From Actinoallomurus sp963799975 (lineage in GTDB: Bacteria; Actinomycetota; Actinomycetes; Streptosporangiales; Streptosporangiaceae), in assembly GCA_963799975.1 (NCBI GenBank), contig CAWCZF010000006.1:2914001-2978000 (forward strand): DNA of 64,000 nucleotides, written 5' to 3'. Positions 44,247 through 52,503 of this stretch are shown here, one piece after another. The notes below the pieces were generated by a model. It did no database searches and was not told the DNA's origin. It worked only from the letters and a program-made list of their open reading frames with translations. Positions within the stretch are counted from its first letter, which is position 1; each line of letters starts with the position of its first letter. A program made the translations under genes and the position numbers.

Positions 44247-45083
44247 ATGGACAACCGGGGCCTTCGGGCACGGGTCCGCACCAGGGACGGCTGGGCCGTG
44301 CCGCACGCGGTCGTCACGATCGCGGACATGACGGGCCGCCAGGTCTCGCGTGCCCAGGCCGACCCCGAGGGCGTGGTGCGCACCGAGCCGCTGCCGGCCG
44401 GGCGCTACACCGCGATCGTCACCGCGATCGGGTACTCCCCGGCGGCCTCGACCGCCAAGGTCGGGCCGGCGGGCGCGGCCGAACTCGGCACGGTCGTGCT
44501 CGACCGGCAGAGCGGCGGCGCGTGCCTGCCGCCGCCGGGCCCCTGGGTGATCGACCCGGCGCACTCGAGCATCATCGTCACCGTCCGGCACCTGGGGCTG
44601 TCCAGTGTCCACGGGCGGTTCGGCGCGTTCGGCGGCCGCGTCGAGGTCGCCGAGCACGCCGAGCGGTCGCACGTGACGGCCGAGATCAAGGCGGCCTCGA
44701 TCGACACCGCCAACGCGATACGCGACGACCACCTGCGCGGCCCGGACTTCCTCGACGCCGAGCGATACCCGCTGATCGCGTACTCAGGCGCCCGCGTCGT
44801 CCCGGCGGGCGGCGAGCGCTGGACCGTGCACGGCGAGCTGACGCTGAAGGACGTCCGGCGGCCGGTCGCGCTGGACCTGTCCTACCTCGGCACCGGCCCG
44901 GACCCGTGGGGCGGCGTCCGCGCCGCGTTCCGCGCGACCACCGAGCTGCGGCGGGAGGACTTCGCGATGGTCTACAACCAGATCCTGTCCGCCGGCATCG
45001 GCGCGATCGGCACCACGCTGCGCGTCGCCATCGACATCCAGGCCGTCCAGGCCGTACGCGGGGAGCGGCTGCCCGCGGGGTGA
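44247..45083 (+). CDS. YceI family protein with N-terminal carboxypeptidase-regulatory-like domain
   Basis: A 278-residue protein. Residues 5-85 form an Ig-like regulatory domain like those at the end of the upstream MFS protein (GVVRTEPLPAGRYTAIV). Residues 97-270 form a YceI lipocalin-like barrel: WVIDPAHSSIIVTVRHLGLSSVHGRFG and REDFAMVYNQIL. YceI proteins bind isoprenoid or amphiphilic lipids. There is no signal peptide. AGGAGG precedes the ATG. The shared domain and spacing suggest that it acts with the transporter. Its 3' end lies in a 62-bp-period duplication. Confidence 0.9.
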   Translation: MDNRGLRARVRTRDGWAVPHAVVTIADMTGRQVSRAQADPEGVVRTEPLPAGRYTAIVTAIGYSPAASTAKVGPAGAAELGTVVLDRQSGGACLPPPGPWVIDPAHSSIIVTVRHLGLSSVHGRFGAFGGRVEVAEHAERSHVTAEIKAASIDTANAIRDDHLRGPDFLDAERYPLIAYSGARVVPAGGERWTVHGELTLKDVRRPVALDLSYLGTGPDPWGGVRAAFRATTELRREDFAMVYNQILSAGIGAIGTTLRVAIDIQAVQAVRGERLPAG

Positions 45084-45177
45084 GACGTCAGCGAGGCGGG
45101 GAGAACGCCGGGCCCGTACGCCGAGAGCGGCTGCCCGCGGCGCGAGGCGTCAGCGGGGCGGGGAGAACGACGGGCCG
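45063..45177. repeat. Tandem duplication of a convergent junction (62-bp period)
   Basis: About 53 bp at 45063-45115 recur at 45125-45177 with roughly 5 to 7 differences. Copy 1 holds the yceI-type stop TGA and a leftward-strand TGA; copy 2 keeps the leftward stop (45150-45152), and the rightward stop has become CGA. Confidence 0.85.
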
Positions 45178-45761
45178 CCGCCCGGCCGCGCGCGGGTGCG
45201 GGCGGCCAGTCCCCCGGCCATTCCGTCGAGCTGGAGGCCACGTCGCGCCAGGTCGCGGCTCAGCGTGTCCATGATGGTCAGCGTGACGTGCAGGAACACA
45301 TCCGGTGCGAGACGCCGGACCTCCGACTCGTACACCCGTTGCGCCTCGGGGTTGCCGGTCAGCGCGGCCAGCACCCCGGAACGTACGCGCTGGCTCATCG
45401 TGTGCCACACCTGCTCGCGCTCGGGGATGGCGCTCGTGCGCCAGGGACCCTCGTAGTCGAGGGAGCGGATCAGGCCGCCCGCCGACGATCCGGTGCGCAG
45501 GTCCCACAGCACCGCCCAGAAGGCGATGAGCCAGTTCATCCCGGTGAGCACGCGCAGCGGGTCGGTGTCCATCGCGCCGAACAGCTCGGCCTGCGGCTGG
45601 TCGCCCTCGCGGAAGGCGAGGGCCTCGATGCGCACGACGTCGTCCATGTCGAGCCGGTCGGCGGGCGGGCGGCGCAGCACCGTCGAGCGTCCGGATGCCG
45701 TGTCACGCAACTCGACCCCGTCGCCCTCGGGAAGAGTCGACCACGCATACGGCCCCGACAT
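45150..45761 (-). CDS. Hypothetical protein, helical
   Basis: A 203-residue protein that I do not recognise. It starts MSGPYAWSTLPEGDGVELRD and has VLTGMNWLIAFWAVLWDLRT and VYESEVRRLAPDVFLHVTLTIMDTL, probable helices. No signal peptide or clear motif. The C terminus GGPSFSPPR is encoded by the second copy of the junction duplication. It is divergent from the pentapeptide-repeat gene. Confidence 0.7.
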   Translation of the reverse strand: MSGPYAWSTLPEGDGVELRDTASGRSTVLRRPPADRLDMDDVVRIEALAFREGDQPQAELFGAMDTDPLRVLTGMNWLIAFWAVLWDLRTGSSAGGLIRSLDYEGPWRTSAIPEREQVWHTMSQRVRSGVLAALTGNPEAQRVYESEVRRLAPDVFLHVTLTIMDTLSRDLARRGLQLDGMAGGLAARTRARPGGGPSFSPPR

Positions 45762-45900
45762 GATCACAATCGTAGGACGACTTCCGACCGTGCGTGGTTC
45801 CGGCCCGAACCTGCCCGGATGCGGCCACTCCGCGTACTGTCGGCCGCCGCCTCTATCCTGGTCGGCGTGGATCGGCAGCAGGGCCCACGACAGGGCGCAC

Positions 45901-46536
45901 ATGGCTGAGCGCGGGCGCGGGCGGACGGCCCCCGCGACGGATACGACCATCCGCTCGGAGGACTGGGACGGGCGCGACCTCGACGGCGAGAGCCATGAGC
46001 GGGTCGAGTTCGTCGACGTCGACATGACCGAGGCCGTGACGCGGCGCTCGGTGTTTTCCGAATGCGTCTTCCGCGGTGTCCGGTTCAACGCGTCGGAGCA
46101 CGTCAGCACCGCCTTCACCAACTGCGTGTTCACGCGGTGCGGGTTCTTCGACGCCACGTTCACCGGCTGCAAGCTCGTCGGCAGCGTGTTCGACTCCTGC
46201 ACCTGGGATCTCCTCAAGGTCTCCGGCGGCGACTGGTCCTTCACCGGGCTGGCACGTGCCGGCCTGAACGGTGCCGCCTTCGACGACGTCCGCATGCGCG
46301 AGGCCGACCTCACCGGCGCGCGGCTGGACGGCGCCGTCCTGCACCGGGTCGACCTGTCCGGCGCGTGGCTCCAGCGCGCCGACCTGACCGGCTGCGACCT
46401 GCGCGGGAGCGACCTGTCCGCGCTGGACCCGCTCACCGTGGAGCTGAAGGACGCGGTGATCGACACCGGCCAGGCGATCACCGTGGCCACCGCGCTCGGC
46501 CTGCTCGTACGCCCCGACCTGACCGGCCCGCACTGA
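45901..46536 (+). CDS. Pentapeptide-repeat protein
   Basis: A 211-residue protein whose middle and end form pentapeptide repeats (VFSECVFRGVRFNASEHV..., then ADLTGARLDGAVLHRVDLSG and ADLTGCDLRGSDLSAL), which fold into a right-handed square beta-helix. Some relatives mimic DNA and protect gyrase; here the role is unknown. It ends with VIDTGQAITVATALGLLVRPDL, typical of such proteins. The ATG is at 45901. A 144-bp piece is duplicated in inverse orientation at 41345-41488. Confidence 0.9.
   Translation: MAERGRGRTAPATDTTIRSEDWDGRDLDGESHERVEFVDVDMTEAVTRRSVFSECVFRGVRFNASEHVSTAFTNCVFTRCGFFDATFTGCKLVGSVFDSCTWDLLKVSGGDWSFTGLARAGLNGAAFDDVRMREADLTGARLDGAVLHRVDLSGAWLQRADLTGCDLRGSDLSALDPLTVELKDAVIDTGQAITVATALGLLVRPDLTGPH
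46281..46424 (+). repeat. 144-bp inverted repeat partner (inside pentapeptide gene)
   Basis: This part of the pentapeptide-repeat gene is 96.5% identical (139 of 144) to the reverse complement of 41345-41488. The two arms are 4792 bp apart and enclose the MFS, YceI and hypothetical genes. Confidence 0.95.
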
Positions 46537-46782
46537 GCCGCGCCGGGGGCCCCGCGCTGAGCACGCGAGGGCGGGTGCCCCTGGGACATGGGCCGTCGTT
46601 CGGCCAAGGGAGTTCAGAGGTCCACGACGGGCCCATGACCGCCGCGGACCCGCGCGTGCGCCGCGCGGCGGCTCACAGCGCGCCCGCTCTCGCATGCCTG
46701 CGAGCGTCCGCGCCAGGGCTCATCGTGAACCGCTTCCCCTCGGATCGCCGTGCCTGACGGCGCGCGGCCTACGATCGAGGGC

Positions 46783-47589
46783 GTGGACGCACGTACGGAT
46801 GGGCCCGCGGGTGAGCCCAAGAAGGTCGGGCTGCTCTACCGCGACCTTGGCATCGCCGACGTCTCCGTCGGCGACGGGCGGCGCGGTAACGCGCTGTCCA
46901 GCGAGGACTGGCGCGAGCTGGAGCAGACGTTCCGCCGGCTGGCCGGCGATGACCGGCTGCGCGCCGTCGTCGTACGCGGGCACGGCGGCACGTTCAGCTC
47001 CGGATCGGACATGCGCGAGTGGGTGCGGGCCGAGCGGACCGACGTCGCGCAGAGCTTCGCCGCGATGGAGGCGGCGTTCACCGCGATCGAGGACCTGCCG
47101 GTGCCGGTGGTCGCCGAGGTCGAGGGCGTGGCCGCCGGAGCGGGCTGCCAGCTCGCGCTCGCCTGCGACCTGCGCGTGCTCGCCGACACGGCGCGGATCG
47201 GAATGCCGATCGCCCGGCTCGGCATTCTCGTGAGCCCGCCGTTCGCGGCCCGGCTGAGCTCGCTGGCCGGGCCCGGCGTCGCGCGCGAACTGCTCTACAC
47301 CGGCCGCCTCGTCTCCGCCGCCGAGGCGGTGCGCCTCGGCCTCGCCACCCGCAGCGTGCCCGCCGTCGAGCTGGCCGCGGCCACCCGCCGCCTGGTGCTG
47401 TCCGTCGTACGCCATCCGGGCTCGGCGATCCGCGCCGCCAAGCACGCCGTCGACGTCGCGCTCGCGCCGACGCGCGCCGCGGCCAAGGCCCAGGCCGCCG
47501 GGCCGCCGGTGGCCTACGACGACTTCCAGCGGGGGATCATGACGTTCCTCGCCCGCGACCCCCGCCGCCCGGCCGAGCCGGACGAGTGA
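46783..47589 (+). CDS. Enoyl-CoA hydratase/isomerase family protein
   Basis: A 268-residue crotonase-fold protein. GHGGTFSSGSDMREWV and VVAEVEGVAAGAGCQLALACDLRVLADTARIGMPIARLGI hold the oxyanion hole; the catalytic Glu positions are not conserved in an obvious way (the MPIARLGI region has none), so activity is uncertain. I chose the GTG at 46783: TACGAT lies 7 bases upstream, a leaderless layout; GTG at 46750 is the alternative. Its 3' end is part of a duplicated convergent junction. Confidence 0.85.
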   Translation: MDARTDGPAGEPKKVGLLYRDLGIADVSVGDGRRGNALSSEDWRELEQTFRRLAGDDRLRAVVVRGHGGTFSSGSDMREWVRAERTDVAQSFAAMEAAFTAIEDLPVPVVAEVEGVAAGAGCQLALACDLRVLADTARIGMPIARLGILVSPPFAARLSSLAGPGVARELLYTGRLVSAAEAVRLGLATRSVPAVELAAATRRLVLSVVRHPGSAIRAAKHAVDVALAPTRAAAKAQAAGPPVAYDDFQRGIMTFLARDPRRPAEPDE

Positions 47590-47770
47590 CCCGTCAGCCG
47601 ACCGGCACCTCCAGAGACGATCCAGCTCGGCGGTCGTATGACGACCTCCCCGGGGAACACGACGTCCCCCGGCCGCCACCCGCGCCGCACGGCCGGACCG
47701 CACGGCCGGACCGGACCGGACGAGTGACCCCTCAGCGGACCAGCGCGTCCAGGAGACGATCCACCTCGGC
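47578..47770. repeat. Tandem duplication of a convergent junction (138-bp period)
   Basis: About 54 bp at 47578-47631 recur at 47716-47770, roughly 85-88% identical with one indel. Both copies hold a rightward TGA (GAGTGACCC) and a leftward TGA, that is, the ends of both neighbouring genes. Only the outer pair is used. Confidence 0.85.
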
Positions 47771-48106
47771 CGCCGGGTCCGCGGTCAGGCCCGCGTGCAC
47801 GGCACCGCTCTGCACGACCGTGCTCCGCGGCGCGGTCAGCCAGCGGAACCGGATCCCCGGCGGCTCGGCCGCCGCCTGCCCCGCGTGCGGCCCGCCCCGG
47901 CACGTGCACTCGATCGCGGTCAGCGCGGCGCGTACGCCGTCCAGGTCCAGATCGGGGTCCAGGGCCCGCAGGCGCGCGGGGTCCAGGTGCACTCGGCAGC
48001 CGAGGTAGTCGCGGGCCTGGCAGTAGACGATCACCCCGACGTTCATGATCTCGCCGCGCTCGATCCGCGGCACGACGCGCAGCGCGGCGTACTCGAAGAC
48101 GTTCAT
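47732..48106 (-). CDS. DUF3037 family protein
   Basis: A 124-residue protein. MNVFEYAALRVVPRIERGEIMNVGVIVYC and DYLGCRVHLDPARLRAL are the DUF3037 signature. The function is unknown. Its ATG overlaps the stop of the HipA-like kinase by 4 bases, so the two are coupled; such pairs are common and may form a kinase-adaptor unit. The 3' end lies in the second copy of a junction duplication. Confidence 0.9.
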   Translation of the reverse strand: MNVFEYAALRVVPRIERGEIMNVGVIVYCQARDYLGCRVHLDPARLRALDPDLDLDGVRAALTAIECTCRGGPHAGQAAAEPPGIRFRWLTAPRSTVVQSGAVHAGLTADPAAEVDRLLDALVR

Positions 48107-48933
48107 CCGCCCAGCCAGCCGGGGCGTGCCGTGCTCGGCGGCGCGGGCGGGCGAGCGGGCCGTACGGGCCCGACCTCGGGCAGCCAGACGGCCGGGTCGG
48201 CGGCGCGGACGGCCAGGTGCCCGGCGTAGGCAGCGGCGACGTCGGCGGGCGCGTCGAAGCCGGGCTCGTCCTCCAGCCACTCGGCGGGCACCAGGTCCAC
48301 CACCTCCCGCAGCAGCTCGGGGGTGACGAGCGGCGCCAGCGCGTCTCCGGCGCGGCGCAGCGCCTCGTCGTCGACGAACGTGACCATGACGTGGTCGCTC
48401 GCGTCGTAGGGGCGGGCGGCGAGCCGGGCCGCGCCCGCCCACGCGTGGTGGAAGTAGAGGCTCGCGCCGTGGTCGATCAGCCACACGTCGCCGTGCCAGA
48501 CGAGGAGGTTCGGGTTGCGCCAGCTCCGGTCGACGTTGCCGACCAGCGCGTCGAACCACAGAAGGGAGGCGGCGAACCCCGCGTCGGGGGTCCAGGCGAG
48601 CGGGTCGAAGCCGAGCGAGCCGGGCAGGTAGTCGATGCCGAGGTTGCGCCCGGGGCTCGCCTTGAGCAGGTCCTGGACGTCGGGGTCGGGCTCGTGCCGG
48701 GCGATCACCGGGTCGACGTCGACGGTGACGATGTCGGGAATCCGCAGGCCGAGGCGGCGGGCGAGTTCGCCGGAGATCACCTCGGCGATCAGCGCCTTGC
48801 GCCCCTGGCCCGCGCCGTGGAACTTCACGACATAGGTGCCGAGGTCGTCGGCCTCCACGATCGCGGGCAGCGACCCGCCCTCGCGCAGCGGCGTCACGTA
48901 ACGGATGGCGGTGACGTTGGGGAGCACGGGCAC
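48103..48933 (-). CDS. HipA-like kinase-domain protein
   Basis: A 276-residue protein of the HipA-like kinase fold. YVVKFHGAGQGRKALIAEVISGELARRLGL carries the ATP-binding Lys; GNVDRSWRNPNLLVW carries the catalytic Asp/Asn and WLIDHGASLYF the metal Asp. HipA toxins phosphorylate Glu-tRNA synthetase, but this group lacks HipA's N-terminal domain and HipB partner, so the substrate is unknown. I chose the GTG at 48931-48933; GTG at 48925-48927 is possible. It is coupled to the DUF3037 gene. Confidence 0.85.
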   Translation of the reverse strand: MPVLPNVTAIRYVTPLREGGSLPAIVEADDLGTYVVKFHGAGQGRKALIAEVISGELARRLGLRIPDIVTVDVDPVIARHEPDPDVQDLLKASPGRNLGIDYLPGSLGFDPLAWTPDAGFAASLLWFDALVGNVDRSWRNPNLLVWHGDVWLIDHGASLYFHHAWAGAARLAARPYDASDHVMVTFVDDEALRRAGDALAPLVTPELLREVVDLVPAEWLEDEPGFDAPADVAAAYAGHLAVRAADPAVWLPEVGPVRPARPPAPPSTARPGWLGG

Positions 48934-49237
48934 ACCGTATCGGGACGGGTGGCATGCGAGCCGCAACCCGCGCGCATGCCGCCCCGAAGCCTGGTCCCAG
49001 GCGGACAGGCCCCGGAACCGCCCGCCCGGGGCGTGAGCATAGTAAGCGAGTCCTGGCATGCCGCTGTGATGCAAATGTCACACATCGGCGTTCTGGGTGT
49101 CCGTAACCCGCCGAGCGGCGACAAACCACGTGTGGCGGCGTTCGCCCAGAGACGCGGATCCGGCCGTGATCTACCCTCGGTTCGGATGATAGGGGGCATC
49201 ACGGCCAAGGCATGCTGTTCCGCCGGAGGAGTGCCAA

Positions 49238-51595
49238 ATGACTGCTGAGGTTCACGACAACGAGGTCGCCGAGGTCGATCTGGACGTCCTGGAGGAGGTC
49301 CAGCGGCGCGTGCTGTGGCTCGCGGTACGCATCGTGGACGCGGCGAACCGCGAGCGCCAGACCGGCGACGGCGTCAAGGTCGGCGGGCATCAGGCGTCCA
49401 GCGCGTCTCTCGTGACCGCGATGACCGCCCTGTACTTCGCCTACCTGCGCGCCGAGGACCGGGTGAGCGTCAAGCCGCACGCCTCGCCGGTCTTCCACGC
49501 CGTCAAGTACCTGCTCGGCGACCTCGACCGCTCCTACCTCACGACGCTGCGGGCGCGCGGCGGTCTCCAGTCCTACCCCAGCCGTACCAAGGACCCCGAC
49601 GACGTGGACTTCTCCACCGGTTCGGTCGGGCTCGGCGCGGCGGCACCGCTGTTCGCCGCCGCCGTACGCCGGTACCTGGACGCTCACTGGGGCGCGCCGG
49701 ACGACGACGCGCGGCCGCCGCGCTTCGTCGCGCTGCTCGGCGACGCCGAGCTGGACGAGGGCAACGTCTGGGAGGCCATCGCCGACCCCGCCACACAAGG
49801 CCTCGGCAACGTCATGTGGCTGGTCGACTTCAACCGCCAGTCGCTGGACCGGGTCGTGCCGGGCGTTCGCATCGCGCAGTGGCGAGGCCAGTTCCAGGCG
49901 GCCGGCTGGCACGTCGTGGAGGTCAAGTACGGGCGGCTGCTGCGCGCGGCGCCCCCGGGCGTACGCGGCTGGATCGACTTGATGTCGAACGAGCAGTACC
50001 AGGCGCTGTTCGGGCCGACCGGCCCGAAGCTGCGCGAGATGTTCCTGGACGGCGCGCCGCCCGAGGTCGGCGAGGCCGTCGCCGGCCTGGCCGACGACGA
50101 GCTGGGCCGGCTCGTACAGGACCTCGGCGGCCACGACCTGGTGGCCATGCTGGAGGCGTACGCGCAGTGCGACGCCGTCACCGACCGGCCGAGCGTGGTG
50201 TTCGCCTACACGGTCAAGGGGCACGGCCTGCCGATCGCCGGCAACCCGCGCAACCACTCGGCGCTGCTCAGCGCCGACCAGATCGGCGCGCTGCGCGACG
50301 CGATGGGGCTGAGCGAGGACTGGGAGCGGTTCGACCCGGCGACGCCGGCCGGCATCCTGTGCAGCCGGCGGCGCGAGGAGCTGCGCCGCCCGCCCGCGAG
50401 CGTGTCGCTCGGCGTCGCGATCCCGGCGGCCACGGGGGTGCGCACCGCGCGGCCGGTGGCCACCCAGGACGCCTTCGGCAAGATCCTCGTGGAGCTCTCG
50501 CGCGACGAGAAGGTCGCGCCGTACCTGGTCACGACGGCGCCCGACGTGGCGACCTCCACCAACCTGGCCGGGTTCATCAACCGGATGGGGGTCTTCTCCC
50601 CCGCCGAGCAGCGTGCCTGGAGCCCGGACCCGCTGCTGAAGTGGGCCGAGGGGCCCAAGGGCCAGCACATCGAGCTGGGCATCTCGGAGATGAACCTGTT
50701 CCTGCTGCTCGGCCAGCTCGGCCTCGCCGGCGAGCTGCACGGGCGGCCGCTGCTGCCGGTGGGCACCGTCTATGACCCGTTCGTGTGCCGCGGGCTGGAC
50801 GCCTTCATCTACAGCGTGTACTCGGGCTCGCGGTTCGTCGTCGCGGGCACGCCGTCCGGTGTGACGCTCGCGCCCGAGGGCGGGGCGCACCAGTCGACCG
50901 TCACCGCCTCGATCGGCCTCGAACTGCCGAACGTCACCTACGTCGAGCCGGCGTACGCCACCGCGCTGGACTGGCTGCTCTGCGACGCACTCGGCCGGAT
51001 CGCCGCCGGGCCCGCCGAGACCCCGACCGCGGTCCCGGCCGAGAACGGCGCGTACTACTTCCGGCTCACCACCCGGCCGCTGGACCAGGCGCCGTTCGAG
51101 GAGGCACGGGCCCGGCTGGGCGACGCGGTCCTGCGCCGCCAGGTCCTCGCCGGGGCGTACCTGCTGCGGGAGACCGAGGTCGAGGGCCCGCGGGTGTACC
51201 TGGCCGCCACGGGCGCGGTGCTGCCGGAGGCGCTCGCCGCGGCGCGCGAGCTGGAGGAGGAGGGCATCGCCGCGAGTGTCGTCGATATCACCTCGCCCGA
51301 CCGGCTCTACTCGGCCTGGCGGCGCACGCTCCGGCAGGGCGTGCGCACCGCTACGACGCCCTCGCAGCCGGGCGCGCTGCGGGCGGCGTTCACGCGCCGG
51401 GCGCCGGTCGTGACGGTGCACGACGCGTCGTCGCACGCCATGGCCTGGCTCGGATCGGCCCTCGGCGTGCCGTGCGTGCCGCTCGGGGTGGATGAGTTCG
51501 GCCAGTCCGGCTCGGTCCAGGAGCTGTACGAACTGCACGACCTGCTGCCGGGGTCGATCGTCAACGCCGCGCTGGCCGCGCTGTCCCTGACCTAG
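49238..51595 (+). CDS. Transketolase-like / homodimeric pyruvate dehydrogenase E1-like enzyme
   Basis: A 785-residue thiamine diphosphate enzyme with AceE/transketolase order: N-terminal ThDP domain (GHQASSASLVTAMTALYFAYL, GDAELDEGNVWEAI and LVDFNRQSLDRVV, the GDx-N motif), middle pyrimidine-binding domain (QHIELGISEMNLFLLLGQLGL) and C-terminal domain. It is about 100 residues shorter than AceE. No E2 or E3 genes are adjacent, so whether it feeds a dehydrogenase complex or acts as a transketolase is open. CGGAGGA precedes the ATG at 49238. Confidence 0.88.
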   Translation: MTAEVHDNEVAEVDLDVLEEVQRRVLWLAVRIVDAANRERQTGDGVKVGGHQASSASLVTAMTALYFAYLRAEDRVSVKPHASPVFHAVKYLLGDLDRSYLTTLRARGGLQSYPSRTKDPDDVDFSTGSVGLGAAAPLFAAAVRRYLDAHWGAPDDDARPPRFVALLGDAELDEGNVWEAIADPATQGLGNVMWLVDFNRQSLDRVVPGVRIAQWRGQFQAAGWHVVEVKYGRLLRAAPPGVRGWIDLMSNEQYQALFGPTGPKLREMFLDGAPPEVGEAVAGLADDELGRLVQDLGGHDLVAMLEAYAQCDAVTDRPSVVFAYTVKGHGLPIAGNPRNHSALLSADQIGALRDAMGLSEDWERFDPATPAGILCSRRREELRRPPASVSLGVAIPAATGVRTARPVATQDAFGKILVELSRDEKVAPYLVTTAPDVATSTNLAGFINRMGVFSPAEQRAWSPDPLLKWAEGPKGQHIELGISEMNLFLLLGQLGLAGELHGRPLLPVGTVYDPFVCRGLDAFIYSVYSGSRFVVAGTPSGVTLAPEGGAHQSTVTASIGLELPNVTYVEPAYATALDWLLCDALGRIAAGPAETPTAVPAENGAYYFRLTTRPLDQAPFEEARARLGDAVLRRQVLAGAYLLRETEVEGPRVYLAATGAVLPEALAAARELEEEGIAASVVDITSPDRLYSAWRRTLRQGVRTATTPSQPGALRAAFTRRAPVVTVHDASSHAMAWLGSALGVPCVPLGVDEFGQSGSVQELYELHDLLPGSIVNAALAALSLT

Positions 51596-51641
51596 CGGGA
51601 GCCCGCGGGATCACCCGCCGGTCCGCGTGGGCGCGGCACTC

Positions 51642-52412
51642 CTAGCGGCCGCCGAGTGGCTCTCCGGTCTCGAGCAGGGTCTTCAGCCCACTGAGGACGA
51701 ACGTCCAGCCGGGGCCGGAGACGCTCTCGGCCGTCTTGGGCGCGCCCTCCAACTGGTCGTGGACGACGGTCAGCAGGCACACGCCGTCCTCGCGAGGCTC
51801 GATCTCCCAGGTCACCCGGCTGGTCTCCTCCGTGGCGAGCTCCTCGTCATAGAGCGAGCGCCAGCCGTGCACGAGACGCCGTGGCGGGTCCCACTCGATG
51901 ACCCGGTCGTCGCCCCACAGCGCGCCGTCCGGCCCGTGGGACACGTAGGTGTCCTCCTCGATCCGGATGCGCGCGCCGTGGAAGTACCTGGCGGTGAACT
52001 CCGGCGTGGTGATGGCGGTCCAGATCCGCTCCGGCGTGGCCTTGATGAACACCTGGTAGACCTGCGTCGTCAGCGCGTTGTCGTCGGTCATGGTCGTCAC
52101 GGTCTCCTCCAACTGGTCCTTGAGCTCGCTGAGCGCGGCGGCGCGCCCCTCGGTGTACTTGCCGATCCATCGGTCGTGGATCCGTCGTACCGGCACGGGG
52201 TTGAGGTAGTGCAGGCGGTTGCGTCCGGACTTGCGCGAGACGACGAGCCCGGCGTCCTCCAGGATCCGCAGGTGCTTCATGACGCCGAAGCGGGTCATGT
52301 CGAGCCGGGACTCCAGTTCGGTGAGGGAGCGGCCGTCGCGCTCGAAGAGCCGGTCCAGCAGCGCCCTGCGGGTGGGGTCGGCGAGGGCCTTGAAGACAAG
52401 GTCGTCGTCCAT
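51642..52412 (-). CDS. ArsR-type regulator fused to SRPBCC (AHSA1-like) domain
   Basis: A 256-residue fusion. Residues 1-100 form an ArsR winged helix (VFKALADPTRRALLDRLF, TRFGVMKHLRILEDAGLV); residues 115-256 form an AHSA1/START-like SRPBCC domain (VYQVFIKATPERIWTAITTPEF, YHG-type substrate pocket). The second half probably binds a small hydrophobic ligand and controls DNA binding by the first. The ATG at 52410-52412 lies 6 bases after a TATTCT box, so the transcript is probably leaderless. An operator fills its promoter. Confidence 0.92.
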   Translation of the reverse strand: MDDDLVFKALADPTRRALLDRLFERDGRSLTELESRLDMTRFGVMKHLRILEDAGLVVSRKSGRNRLHYLNPVPVRRIHDRWIGKYTEGRAAALSELKDQLEETVTTMTDDNALTTQVYQVFIKATPERIWTAITTPEFTARYFHGARIRIEEDTYVSHGPDGALWGDDRVIEWDPPRRLVHGWRSLYDEELATEETSRVTWEIEPREDGVCLLTVVHDQLEGAPKTAESVSGPGWTFVLSGLKTLLETGEPLGGR

Positions 52413-52418
52413 GGAACG

Positions 52419-52441
52419 AGAATAGGTGACCAAAAGGTCAC
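52419..52441 (-). promoter_or_regulatory. Operator inside the ArsR-SRPBCC promoter
   Basis: GTGACC-AAAA-GGTCAC (52426-52441) is a perfect inverted repeat. Leftward, it sits directly upstream of TATTCT (52419-52424, likely -10), filling the -35/-10 spacer; the start codon follows 6 bases after the -10. Binding would block polymerase, so autorepression is likely. Confidence 0.7.
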
Positions 52442-52503
52442 ATGTACAGGCCGCCGCGGAAATCGCCCCACCGGCGGGTGCCGCCGCGGGACCGGATCGG
52501 CGG

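Noticed and set aside
41768..45274. 1168-codon rightward frame over the MFS and YceI genes
   Set aside because: It is the other frame of two well-supported genes and is almost entirely Arg/Gly/Pro, typical of a GC-rich shadow.
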